Origin: Parafannyhessea umbonata
GTDB lineage: Bacteria; Actinomycetota; Coriobacteriia; Coriobacteriales; Atopobiaceae
Direction: 5' to 3'
Assembly: GCF_900105025.1 (NCBI RefSeq)
Contig: NZ_LT629759.1
Location: 62,001 to 126,000 of the forward strand
DNA length: 64,000 nt
The translations under genes were made by a program, and so were the position numbers. Positions within the stretch are counted from its first letter, which is position 1, and each line of letters opens with the position of its first letter. This document shows, piece after piece, positions 1 through 7,833 of this stretch. Under the pieces are notes generated by a model that ran no database searches, was not told the DNA's origin, and saw nothing but the letters and a program-made list of their open reading frames with translations.

Positions 1-1
1 G

Positions 2-259
2 TTCGGCGGCTACCTCGGCATGTTCGACTGGGCAACCGTCTGGCCGCTCTTCACGGTCATCATGAAGTACCTCGGCTGGATCGGCGCCGCCATCGTCATC
101 GTCTTCCTCGTCGTCATCCCGCAGCTCCAGTACAAGGCTGCTCCGAAGGACGAGAACGGCATCTCCGCCTACTTCCTCGAGGTCGAGGACTACGAGAAGT
201 ACGCCGAGTACCGTGACGCCGCCGAGAGGCAGGCAGTCGCAAAGGCAGAGGGCAAGTAA
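2..259 (+). CDS. ulaA: PTS ascorbate transporter EIIC component, C-terminal part
   Basis: The reading frame is open from the window edge, so only the last 85 codons are present. The visible protein has a hydrophobic segment (WIGAAIVIVFLVVIPQLQY) followed by a charged cytoplasmic tail rich in Glu, Tyr and Lys, as at the end of UlaA/SgaT permeases. UlaA is the membrane channel that imports L-ascorbate while EIIB phosphorylates it. The assignment rests mainly on context: EIIB, the lactonase UlaG and the UlaF/UlaE epimerases follow directly. The N-terminus and any EIIA gene lie outside the window. Confidence 0.85.
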   Translation, partial: FGGYLGMFDWATVWPLFTVIMKYLGWIGAAIVIVFLVVIPQLQYKAAPKDENGISAYFLEVEDYEKYAEYRDAAERQAVAKAEGK

Positions 260-287
260 GCTATCCCTCCGGTCCGTATGGTTCCAA

Positions 288-321
288 GCGGCCGGCAACA
301 CGATCTGAGGTTGTCGGCCGC
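288..321 (+). other. intercistronic hairpin between ulaA and ulaB
   Basis: GCGGCCGGCAAC (288-299) pairs with GTTGTCGGCCGC (310-321) around a 10-base loop; the only imperfect pair is G-U. No T-run follows, so it is unlikely to end transcription fully. A stem here would suit an mRNA processing or stability element that sets the EIIC:EIIB ratio; that role is inferred. Confidence 0.55.
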
Positions 322-377
322 ACTCCCACTTTCAAGTCAAGACGCGGCATTCGTCCGCAAAGCGAAAGGTCGTAAAA

Positions 378-689
378 ATGGCAGCAAAGATTCTGTGCGC
401 GTGCGCTAACGGCTCCGGTACCTCCCTGATGATGCAGCTCACCGTCGAGCGCGTAGCCAAGAAGCTCAACATGGACGTCTCCCAGGTTCACCACTGCGCG
501 CTTGCGGAGGGAACCTCCACGGCAACCAACTTCGACATCGCCTGCTTCCCGCGCAACTTCGAGAACATGTTCAAGTCCGCCGCCGATACCGGCAAGGTCG
601 TCTGCATCCCCCTGAAGAACGTCCTCTCTGATAAGGAGATCGAGGAGAAGTTCGTCGAGGCTGGTCTGGACAAGAAGTTTGCAAAGTAG
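378..689 (+). CDS. ulaB: PTS ascorbate transporter EIIB component
   Basis: This 103-residue protein has the size and fold signature of a PTS_IIB domain of the SgaB/UlaB type. The phosphocysteine loop CANGSGTS lies at residues 9-16, with Cys9 as the expected phospho-acceptor. It would take phosphate from EIIA and pass it to ascorbate at UlaA, giving L-ascorbate-6-phosphate in the cytoplasm. It sits between the EIIC gene and the catabolic genes on the same strand, so it is probably one ula transcript. The start follows GAAAGG at short distance. Confidence 0.93.
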   Translation: MAAKILCACANGSGTSLMMQLTVERVAKKLNMDVSQVHHCALAEGTSTATNFDIACFPRNFENMFKSAADTGKVVCIPLKNVLSDKEIEEKFVEAGLDKKFAK

Positions 690-737
690 GTCGTCCGCAA
701 TCATCGCGTTCGCATCGAGGCTTGAGGAGGCCTATCA

Positions 738-1796
738 ATGAGGTTCGAGAAGAAGGTGCTCGCTACCGACATGGTCAAGTGCTATGCCATCGGTATGGTC
801 GAGGCGGCGGGCGAGAAGAGCTTTGTCGTCGCAACCGAGAAGGACGGTCCCATTCGTCGCTTCGCACTCGATGGCACCCAGAGGGAGAACGTCTGTGACG
901 GCCCCGGCGGCGTCATGACGGTCATGCAGACCCCTGGACGCACCGACCAGCTCATGAGCACGTACAAGTTCTTCTCGCCGAACTTTGGTGGCGACGACGC
1001 GAAGATCGTGACGTACACGCGCCAGGGCGATGGCTCCTGGAAGCGCCAGGTCCTGTGTGACCTTCCCTACGTGCACCGCTTTGGCGTGCTCGAGGGGGCC
1101 GACGGACAGAAGTGGCTCATCGCCTGCACGATCAAGTCCGCCTGCCGCGAGTTCAAGAACGACTGGAAGACCCCGGGTGCCGTGTACGCGGCGAAGCTCC
1201 CCGAGAACCTCGAGGACTATGACCAAGACCACCAGCTCGAGCTGACCTGCATCGCGAACTGCCAGCTTCAGAACCACGGATTCTACACCGCCCCCGACCG
1301 CAGCTACGCGCTCGTGGGAACGGCCGCTGGCGCCTTCCGTTACGTGCCGCCTGCGTCCGACGGCGCTGACTGGCAGATTGACTGCCTCGTCGTCCAGCCT
1401 ACGAGCGACATGTGCATGGTCGACCTCGACGGTGACGGCAAGGAGGAGATGGTCACCATCTCCACGTTCCACGGCGACACCCTGTCCGTCTGGCACGAGG
1501 GCGCAGAGCCCGACACGTACGAGAAGGTCTGGGAGGACCCGCTGAAGCGTGCCTTCCTGCACGCGATCTGGTCTGGAAAGCTCGCCGGAGAGCCCTGCGC
1601 GCTTCTGGGCAACCGCAAGGACGGCCGTGACCTTCTGAGGCTCTACCACGAGGACGGCGAGTACCGTGTCGAGATCATCGACCACGACTGCGGTCCCGCG
1701 AACGTGTGGGCCTTCGAGGACGGCGGCATCGACCACATCATCGCCGCGAATCGCGAGACGAACGAGGTTGCGCTCTACGCGGTGCACGCCGAGTAG
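738..1796 (+). CDS. uncharacterised FG-GAP/VCBS-like protein in the ula operon
   Basis: This 352-residue protein has no signal peptide or membrane segment. It is built of short beta-rich repeats with conserved Gly-Asp turns, and one repeat (MVDLDGDGKEEMVTIS, about residue 232) matches the calcium-binding loop of FG-GAP/VCBS beta-propellers. This suggests a cytoplasmic propeller. It lies 48 bases after ulaB and 55 before ulaG on the same strand, with GAGGAGG before the start, so it is very likely co-expressed with ascorbate catabolism. A sensor, lactonase-like or scaffold role is possible, but nothing in the sequence fixes the function. Confidence 0.8.
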   Translation: MRFEKKVLATDMVKCYAIGMVEAAGEKSFVVATEKDGPIRRFALDGTQRENVCDGPGGVMTVMQTPGRTDQLMSTYKFFSPNFGGDDAKIVTYTRQGDGSWKRQVLCDLPYVHRFGVLEGADGQKWLIACTIKSACREFKNDWKTPGAVYAAKLPENLEDYDQDHQLELTCIANCQLQNHGFYTAPDRSYALVGTAAGAFRYVPPASDGADWQIDCLVVQPTSDMCMVDLDGDGKEEMVTISTFHGDTLSVWHEGAEPDTYEKVWEDPLKRAFLHAIWSGKLAGEPCALLGNRKDGRDLLRLYHEDGEYRVEIIDHDCGPANVWAFEDGGIDHIIAANRETNEVALYAVHAE

Positions 1797-1851
1797 GGAA
1801 GCGGCTTTTCTCGCCCAGGCGTCTTAACGAACGTAATAAGAGGAGATTCCA

Positions 1852-2970
1852 ATGTCTGCTATCGACGAAGTTACCCGCGAGGGTTGGATCATGAACACGT
1901 TCCCCGAGTGGGGCACGTGGCTGAACGAGGACATCGAGAACGCCGTCGTTCCCGAGGGCAACGTGAAGATGTGGTGGCTCGGCTGCACCGGCATGTGGGT
2001 GAAGACCCCCGGTGGCGCCAACATCACCATCGACCTCTGGACGGGCAACGGCAAGCGCACCCACGGTGACGGCAAGATGAAGGTCGGTCACCAGATGGCG
2101 AACATGGCCGGTTGCCGCGCCATGCAGCCGAACCTGCGCAACATCCCGTACGTGTTCGATCCGTTTGGGTTCAAGCAGGTGGACGCCGTCCTGGCCACCC
2201 ACTACCACCAGGACCACATGTCCAAGGAGTGGGCTGCCCACGTCGTGAAGTCCGGCATGACCACCACCGACGAGAACGGCAACGAGATCCCCGTGCCGTT
2301 CATCGGCCCGGAGAAGTCCGCCGAGTTCTGGCGCAAGTGGGGCGTGCCCGAGGACCGCATCATCGTCGTGAAGCCGGGCGACAAGATCAAGATCAAGGAC
2401 ATGACCATCGTGGCCATGGACTCCTTCGACCGCACCTGCATCACCACGACCGACTCCACCGGCCCCGACCGCGAGGACCTCTGGGGCAAGTGCCCGATGG
2501 ACATGGACGAGAAGGCCGTGAACTACCTGCTCGTCACCCCGGGTGGCAACATCTACCACTCCGGCGACTCCCACTACTCCATCTACTTCGCGAAGCACGG
2601 CAAGGACATCATGAAGGAGTACGGCGGCGTCGACGTTGCCTTTGGCTCCTATGGCTGCAACCCGCTTGGTATGCAGGACAAGATGGAGGCCTCCGACATC
2701 CTTCGTATGGCCGAGGCCCTGCAGGCGAAGGTCGTCATCCCCATCCACTGGGACGTCTGGACCAACTTCGCGGCCGACCTGCGCGAGATTGAGGTTCTGT
2801 ACCAGATGCGCAAGGACCGTCTGGAGTACAAGTTCAAGCCTTACTACTGGAAGGTCGGTGGCGAGTACACCTACCCCCAGGACAAGGACAAGAAGGAGTA
2901 CATGTACGACCGCGGCTTCCACGACTGCTTCGACCACGAGCCGAACGTCCCGTTCCGCTCCGTCCTCTAA
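1852..2970 (+). CDS. ulaG: L-ascorbate-6-phosphate lactonase
   Basis: This 372-residue member of the metallo-beta-lactamase superfamily has the metal-binding motif HYHQDH at residues 117-122 (His117, His119, Asp121, His122). A later GDSHYS probably supplies further ligands. UlaG opens the lactone ring of L-ascorbate-6-phosphate to 3-keto-L-gulonate-6-phosphate, normally with manganese. Length is close to the E. coli enzyme (about 354). AGAGGAG precedes the ATG. No gene for the next enzyme, the decarboxylase UlaD, is visible in this operon, so that step must be encoded upstream or elsewhere. Confidence 0.95.
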   Translation: MSAIDEVTREGWIMNTFPEWGTWLNEDIENAVVPEGNVKMWWLGCTGMWVKTPGGANITIDLWTGNGKRTHGDGKMKVGHQMANMAGCRAMQPNLRNIPYVFDPFGFKQVDAVLATHYHQDHMSKEWAAHVVKSGMTTTDENGNEIPVPFIGPEKSAEFWRKWGVPEDRIIVVKPGDKIKIKDMTIVAMDSFDRTCITTTDSTGPDREDLWGKCPMDMDEKAVNYLLVTPGGNIYHSGDSHYSIYFAKHGKDIMKEYGGVDVAFGSYGCNPLGMQDKMEASDILRMAEALQAKVVIPIHWDVWTNFAADLREIEVLYQMRKDRLEYKFKPYYWKVGGEYTYPQDKDKKEYMYDRGFHDCFDHEPNVPFRSVL

Positions 2971-2982
2971 GGGGTCCTGCAG

Positions 2983-3693
2983 ATGATGCTCAAGGAACTG
3001 CGCGAGAAGGTCTACGAAGCCAACATGGACCTTCCCAAGCACGGGCTCGTCGTCTTCACGTGGGGCAACGCCTCCGAGATCGACCGAGAGAAGGGTCTGT
3101 TCGTGATCAAGCCCTCCGGCGTTGATTACGACGAGCTCACTCCCGAGTCCATGGTCGTGTGCGACATGGATGGCAACGTGGTCGAGGGCGACCTCAACCC
3201 GTCCTCCGACACGGCGACCCACGCGTGTCTGTACCGCGCCTGGGAGAACGTCGGCGGCATCGTGCACACGCACTCCACCGTCGCCACGGCCTGGGCGCAG
3301 GCCGGTCGCTCCATCCCGTGCTACGGCACGACCCAGGCCGACTACTTCTACGGAGAGGTTCCTTGCATGAGGGGTCTCACCAAGGAGGAAATCGAGGAGG
3401 CCTACGAGCTGAACACGGGCAACGTGATTGTCGAGGGCTTCGAGGGCAAGGACCCCATGGCCCAGCCGGGTTGCCTGGTGCGCAACCACGGCCCCTTCAC
3501 CTGGGGCAAGGATGCGGCCGCTGCCGTGTACCACGCCGTCGTGGTAGAGGAGGTCGCAAAGATGTCCAGGGACGCGGAGCTGCTCTGCGTCGCCGCCGGT
3601 CGTGCGATCGACGATGCCAAGGCCCCGCAGTACCTGCTTGACAAGCACTACATGCGCAAGCATGGTCCCAACGCCTACTACGGACAGAAGTAG
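2983..3693 (+). CDS. ulaF: L-ribulose-5-phosphate 4-epimerase
   Basis: This 236-residue class II aldolase-fold epimerase of the AraD/UlaF family carries the zinc ligands His95 and His97 in [10 protein letters not shown] and a third His in RNHGPFTWG (about 169). The GNASEID segment near residues 28-34 and SSDTATH near 74-80 are the usual phosphate and active-site regions. It converts L-ribulose-5-phosphate to D-xylulose-5-phosphate, the exit of the ascorbate route into the pentose phosphate pathway. It starts 12 bases after ulaG. Two ATG codons sit in tandem at the start, and the second (2986) may be the one used. Confidence 0.93.
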   Translation: MMLKELREKVYEANMDLPKHGLVVFTWGNASEIDREKGLFVIKPSGVDYDELTPESMVVCDMDGNVVEGDLNPSSDTATHACLYRAWENVGGIVHTHSTVATAWAQAGRSIPCYGTTQADYFYGEVPCMRGLTKEEIEEAYELNTGNVIVEGFEGKDPMAQPGCLVRNHGPFTWGKDAAAAVYHAVVVEEVAKMSRDAELLCVAAGRAIDDAKAPQYLLDKHYMRKHGPNAYYGQK

Positions 3694-3727
3694 CGCACAG
3701 GACCAAAAAGGCGCAGCACGAGAGGGA

Positions 3728-3761
3728 GGGGCGCCCTCATGGCACGACCATGGGGGCGCCC
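3728..3761 (+). other. stem-loop between ulaF and ulaE
   Basis: GGGCGCCCTCATGG (3728-3741) pairs with CCATGGGGGCGCCC (3748-3761) with a single imperfect pair and a 5-base loop. The bases after it (TTGTAGAAAGGGACC) hold the ulaE ribosome binding site, not a T-run. It may be a processing or partial-termination element that tunes the distal operon. Confidence 0.6.
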
Positions 3762-3780
3762 TTGTAGAAAGGGACCATAG

Positions 3781-4641
3781 ATGAGCAGGCAATACAGGCT
3801 CGGTCTGTACGAGAAGGCGACTCCCGCGGAACTCTAGTGGGAGGAGCGCCTCCAGGTGGCGGCCGAGTGCGGGTTCGACTACATGGAGATCTCCGTCGAC
3901 GAGTCCGACGCCCGCCAGGCTAGGCTCGACTGGACGCCCGCGGAGCGCGCGACAGTCGTAAAGGCCATGCGCGACACCGGCATCCCCCTGGGATCCATGT
4001 GCCTTTCCGGCCACCGTAAGTGGCCGTTTGGCGCCAAGGACCCCAAGAAGCGGGCATACAGCCTCGAGATGATGGACAAGGCGCTCGAGCTCGCCTGCGA
4101 CCTCGGGCTCCACGTGATTCAGCTCGCCGGCTACGATGCGTACTACGACGAGGACAAGTGGGATGGCTCGCGCGAGTGCTTCTCCGAGAACCTCGCGAAG
4201 GCGACGGAGATGGCGGCGGCAGCCGGCGTCGTCCTCGGCTTCGAGACCATGGAGACGCCGTTCATGGATACGGTTCGCAAGGCCATGACCTATGTCGACG
4301 AGGTAAACAGCCCCTACCTGGGCGTCTATCCCGACGTGGGCAACCTCACGAATGCGTCCCTCCTCTACGGCAACACCGTCGCGGACGACATCGCCTGTGG
4401 GCGTGGGCACATCTTCGCCGCGCACATGAAGGCGACGAAGGCCGGCCAGTATCGTGACATGCTCTTCGGCGAGGGCACGACCGACTACGAGGGCGCACTG
4501 AGCCAGCTCGTTCCCCAGGGCGTCCGTCGCTACGTGTGCGAGATGTGGTACCTCGGCTCCCCCGAGTGGAAGCAGGACGTCGCGCACGCCTCTAGCTTTG
4601 TAAGGGAGAAGATCGACTCCGCCATGGAGGCGCTCTCCTAA
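3781..4641 (+). pseudogene. ulaE: L-ribulose/L-xylulose-5-phosphate 3-epimerase with in-frame TAG at codon 19
   Basis: ATG at 3781 follows AAAGGGA and reads MSRQYRLGLYEKATPAEL, then TAG (3835-3837), then WEERLQVAAECGFDYMEISV and onward to the natural stop at 4641. Residues on both sides match the UlaE N-terminus (family pattern LG-YEKA-PA followed by W-ERL), so the frame is continuous and only one codon is wrong. The rest of the TIM barrel looks intact (VIQLAGYD, LGFETMETP, YPDVGNL, AAHMKATKAG, EMWYLGSPEW). A shortened product could start at GTG 3856 or ATG 3883 but would lack the first barrel strand. It is called a nonsense-mutated gene; suppression or a sequencing error cannot be excluded. 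Confidence 0.85.
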
Positions 4642-4756
4642 GCATTGAGCAGGCTTCGGCAGTCCCCCTCTGCCGTGGCCTTGCTTTACACAACCATGCC
4701 AGCCGTCGGACGGTTCCCGCCGCCGACGCTGGATCGAGAAGAGAAGGAAGAGGAAC

Positions 4757-5440
4757 ATGAAGTTCTTCATCGACACCGCGGACCTGGACGACATCCGCGA
4801 GGCTGCGAGCTGGGGAATCCTCTCCGGCGTCACCACCAACCCGAGCCTGTACGCCAAGACCGGCGGCAAGCTGGCGGACTTCGAGGACCACATGGTCGAG
4901 ATCTGCCACATCTGCGAGGGCCTCCCCGTCTCCGCGGAGTCCACGGCCGAGACCACCGAGGGCATGATCGCCGAGGCGGAGCACCTCGCCTCCCTCGCGC
5001 CGAACATCGTCGTGAAGCTCCCCGTGACCGAGCAGTCCCTGCCCGCGATCCACCACCTCGCGCAGGAGGGCATCCGCGTCAACATGACGCTCGTGTTCTC
5101 CGCGACCCAGGCGCTCCTCGGCGCCCGCGCCGGCGCGCGCTACATCAGCCCGTTCGTCGGCCGCTTCGACGACATCGGGGACGAGGGCCTCGACCACCTC
5201 GCCGAGATGGTGACCGCCGTCCACAACTTCAGGTACGGCTACTGGGACGAGGAGGGCGGCCCCGAGATCATCACCGCCTCCGTGCGCACCCCGCACCACG
5301 TGACCCAGGCGGCGCTCCTGGGCGCGGACATCGCGACCGTGCCGTTCGGCGCCCTGAAGAAGTGCGTGCACCACCCGCTCACCGACCGCGGCCTGGAGCT
5401 CTTCGCCGCCGACTGGGCGAAGGTCACGGGCGAGAACTAA
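4757..5440 (+). CDS. fsa: fructose-6-phosphate aldolase / transaldolase-like protein
   Basis: This 227-residue member of the short transaldolase subfamily (FSA/TalC) starts with MKFFIDTADLDDIREA. The Schiff-base lysine is Lys87 in NIVVKLPVT, close to Lys85 of E. coli FSA. Length and the C-terminal FGALKK-HHPLTD-GL segment fit the family. Members either cleave fructose-6-phosphate to dihydroxyacetone and glyceraldehyde-3-phosphate or act as transaldolases. Placed between the ascorbate genes and a transketolase, a role in non-oxidative pentose phosphate flux is the likelier one. The start follows GAAGAGGAAC. Confidence 0.9.
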   Translation: MKFFIDTADLDDIREAASWGILSGVTTNPSLYAKTGGKLADFEDHMVEICHICEGLPVSAESTAETTEGMIAEAEHLASLAPNIVVKLPVTEQSLPAIHHLAQEGIRVNMTLVFSATQALLGARAGARYISPFVGRFDDIGDEGLDHLAEMVTAVHNFRYGYWDEEGGPEIITASVRTPHHVTQAALLGADIATVPFGALKKCVHHPLTDRGLELFAADWAKVTGEN

Positions 5441-5509
5441 GGTAGACTTAAGCGGCAGGACGCAAAAGGCGCGTCTTGCCGCTTTTGACGAAGAGGGAGG
5501 TACCACCAC

Positions 5510-6331
5510 ATGACCAACGAAGAATTGGCCAAGATCGCCCGGGAGGTCCGCAAGGGCATACTCGTGGGCACGCACGCGGCGAGGTCCGGCCACCCCGGCG
5601 GGTCGCTGTCGGCCGCCGAGATCTTCACCTACCTCTACTTCGAGGAGATGAACGTCGACCCGAGGAACCCCCGCGACCCCGGCCGCGACCGGTTCGTGCT
5701 CTCCAAGGGCCACTGTGCCCCCGGCCTGTACGCGACGCTCGCGCAGAGGGGCTTCTTCCCCGTGTCGGACCTCGAGACCCTGCGCCATATAGGCTCGCAC
5801 CTGCAGGGCCACCCGAACATGAACGACACCCCCGGCGTCGACATGTCCACCGGCTCGCTCGGCCAGGGCATCTCCGCCGCGGTCGGCATGGCGATCGCCG
5901 CGAAGCACTGGGGCGACCCGTACCGCGTCTACGCGCTCTGCGGCGACGGCGAGATCGAGGAGGGCGAGGTCTGGGAGGCCGCCATGCTGGCCGGCAACCA
6001 CGCCCTCGACAACCTCTGCGTGATCGTGGACAACAACAACCTGCAGATCGACGGCACGCTCGACGAGGTCAACTCCGCCCAGCCCATCGCGGACAAGTTC
6101 CGCGCGTTCAGGTTCAACGTGGTCGAGGTGGCCGACGGCAACGACCTCGGCCAGCTGCGGGAGGCCTTCGCCGCTGCTAGGGCCTGCGAGGGCGCCCCGA
6201 CCTGCATCGTCGCCCACACCGTGAAGGGCAAGGGCGTCTCGTTCATGGAGAACCAGGTCGGATGGCACGGCAAGGCCCCGAACGACGAGCAGTTCGCGCA
6301 GGCCATGGCAGAGCTCGAGAGGGAGGCGTAG
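5510..6331 (+). CDS. transketolase, N-terminal (TPP-binding) subunit
   Basis: This 273-residue protein corresponds to the first domain of transketolase. The thiamine diphosphate motif runs from GDGEIEEGE (145-153) to DNNNLQIDG (174-182). Upstream HPGGSLSAAE and KGHCAPGLYATL are the usual N-terminal active-site segments. It pairs with the next gene to form a complete two-polypeptide enzyme that moves two-carbon units between pentose and other sugar phosphates. AGGGAGG lies about 7 bases before ATG. The split form is common in anaerobes and archaea. Confidence 0.94.
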   Translation: MTNEELAKIAREVRKGILVGTHAARSGHPGGSLSAAEIFTYLYFEEMNVDPRNPRDPGRDRFVLSKGHCAPGLYATLAQRGFFPVSDLETLRHIGSHLQGHPNMNDTPGVDMSTGSLGQGISAAVGMAIAAKHWGDPYRVYALCGDGEIEEGEVWEAAMLAGNHALDNLCVIVDNNNLQIDGTLDEVNSAQPIADKFRAFRFNVVEVADGNDLGQLREAFAAARACEGAPTCIVAHTVKGKGVSFMENQVGWHGKAPNDEQFAQAMAELEREA

Positions 6332-6334
6332 GGG

Positions 6335-7273
6335 ATGGAAGACGTTAAGAGGGTCGCAACCCGCCAGAGCTACGGCGAGGAGCTCGTCGCGCTGGGCGCC
6401 GAGCACGACGACTTCCTGGTCCTGGACGCCGACCTCGCGGCGGCGACGCAGACCGGGAAGTTCAAGGCCGCGTACCCGGACCGCTTCGTCGACTGCGGCA
6501 TCGCCGAGCAGAACCTGATGGGCGTCGCCGCCGGCATCGCGACGACCGGCCACCGCGTCTTCGCGAGCACGTTCGCGATGTTCGCCGCCGGGCGCGCCTT
6601 CGAGCAGGTGCGCAACTCCATCGGCTACCCGCACCTGCACGTGGTCGTCGCCGCCACGCACGCCGGCATCTCCGTCGGCGAGGACGGCGCCACGCACCAG
6701 TGCAACGAGGACATCGCCCTCATGAGGACGATCCCGGGCATGACCGTCGTCGTGCCGTCCGACGACGTCGAGGCCCGCGCCGCGGTGCGCGCCGCCTACG
6801 AGGCGGACGGCCCCGTGTACCTGAGGCTCGGCCGCCTCGCCGCCCCCGTGATCCACGGCGACGGCTACCGCTTCGAGGTCGGCCGCGGCGTCGTGGAGCG
6901 CGAGGGCGCCGACGTCACCGTCGTGGCGACCGGCCTCATGGTCTCCTCCGCGCTCGAGGCCGCCGAGGCGCTCGCCGCCGAGGGGATCGACTGCGAGGTC
7001 CTGAACCTCCACACGGTGAAGCCGCTCGACGCGGACCTCGTGGCGGAGTCGGCCGCCAAGACCGGCAGGGTCGTCACGGTGGAGGAGCACTCCGTCATAG
7101 GCGGCCTGGGCGGCGCCGTGTGCGAGGCCCTCGCGGAGAGGTGCCCCGTGCCGGTGAGGAGGGTTGGCGTGCGGGACGTCTTCGGCGAGTCCGGACCGGC
7201 TGTCGACCTCCTGGCCAAGTACGGCCTCGACGGCGCCGGCGTCGCCGAGTCGATCCGCTCCTTCCTGAGGTAG
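6335..7273 (+). CDS. transketolase, C-terminal (pyrimidine-binding) subunit
   Basis: This 312-residue partner begins 3 bases after the N-terminal subunit stops, which implies translational coupling. It contains the pyrimidine-binding domain with the catalytic Glu region DCGIAEQNLMGVAAG (about 51-65), the FAMFAAGRAFEQVRNS segment, and a C-terminal transketolase domain ending with VEEHSVIGGLG and VFGESGP. The pair supplies the transketolase needed to process pentose phosphates released by the ascorbate genes. It is the last gene before a strong terminator. Confidence 0.94.
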   Translation: MEDVKRVATRQSYGEELVALGAEHDDFLVLDADLAAATQTGKFKAAYPDRFVDCGIAEQNLMGVAAGIATTGHRVFASTFAMFAAGRAFEQVRNSIGYPHLHVVVAATHAGISVGEDGATHQCNEDIALMRTIPGMTVVVPSDDVEARAAVRAAYEADGPVYLRLGRLAAPVIHGDGYRFEVGRGVVEREGADVTVVATGLMVSSALEAAEALAAEGIDCEVLNLHTVKPLDADLVAESAAKTGRVVTVEEHSVIGGLGGAVCEALAERCPVPVRRVGVRDVFGESGPAVDLLAKYGLDGAGVAESIRSFLR

Positions 7274-7311
7274 AGCGCGCCGCCCCGTGGGGGCGGCGGG
7301 AAGCGTGGCGC

Positions 7312-7365
7312 CCGCGGGCGCCGTGGTGCCGGGGACGGCACTCGCGGCGCCCGCGGGCTTTTTGC
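7312..7365 (+). terminator. intrinsic terminator of the ula-tkt operon
   Basis: GCCCGCGGGCGCCG (7312-7325) and CGGCGCCCGCGGGC (7347-7360) form a perfect 14-bp stem, followed by TTTTT (7361-7365). It lies 38 bases after the transketolase stop. Confidence 0.9.
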
Positions 7366-7553
7366 GTAAAGAAAAACGACTCCGACTGCGACCCATTGCC
7401 TTTCTCGTCTAAACGAGGAAGACGTTGAATTGACAGCAGATACATCATAAAGATTGAAATAGAAAAATAAATGGGATTGTTTTGCATGCATCAAACTTGT
7501 GTGTAGATATGCATGAATGCATAGCATTTTGGGTTGATGAGATGCATAGCTCA
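7366..7553. other. AT-rich intergenic stretch with ATGCAT repeats
   Basis: Base composition drops sharply compared with the flanks. ATGCAT or near copies occur repeatedly between 7483 and 7548 (GCATGCATC, ATGCATGAATGCAT, GATGCATAGC). No complete gene is seen. Together with the adjacent remnant this looks like foreign or decayed DNA. Confidence 0.5.
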
Positions 7554-7760
7554 TCATCGTTTCTTCAGTAGTGCAAATTCCATGTTTATCTGGGATACTT
7601 CATCTCCTTTTTTGCTGCTGGTAGCTGTAAATGGAGAGCGCAGTAATACGTTATCAAGTTCAGCGTACTGAATTAGATTCTCAGGAATATGACATTGCAT
7701 ATACCGCTCACGTATTTGTACTTTGAAAGCGGTAGAATAACTATTAATATTTCCAAATTG
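7554..7760 (-). pseudogene. AT-rich coding remnant (C-terminal fragment, unidentified)
   Basis: On the minus strand a 68-codon frame is open from just inside TAA (7761-7763) to TGA (7554-7556) and ends in SQINMEFALLKKR. Composition is protein-like: mixed polar and hydrophobic residues, and a basic end after a charged loop (SSKKGDEV). The frame has no good start; an internal ATG lies after RERY without a ribosome binding site. I read it as the tail of a lost gene in DNA unlike its surroundings. The family is not recognised. Confidence 0.4.
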
Positions 7761-7778
7761 TTACGAGCAATGGTAAGA

Positions 7779-7803
7779 GGGCCATGCCGGATGGGCGTGG
7801 CCC
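7779..7803 (+). other. hairpin in the pepT leader
   Basis: GGGCCATGCC (7779-7788) pairs with GGCGTGGCCC (7794-7803) with one non-Watson-Crick pair and a 5-base loop. It sits 30 bases before the pepT start. It could be a weak terminator for upstream transcripts or a leader stem. Confidence 0.4.
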
Positions 7804-7833
7804 TTGTCTGTGCCGAAGAGGGAGGCTGTCTTT

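Noticed and set aside
3835-3837. Pyrrolysine or selenocysteine codon in ulaE
   Set aside because: TAG is not a selenocysteine codon, UlaE enzymes do not use pyrrolysine, and no pyl gene is visible; a nonsense mutation is simpler.
1738-5085. Very long minus-strand open frame opposite the ula genes
   Set aside because: It is the antisense shadow of GC-rich genes with strong family matches on the plus strand; it has no start signal or recognisable domain.
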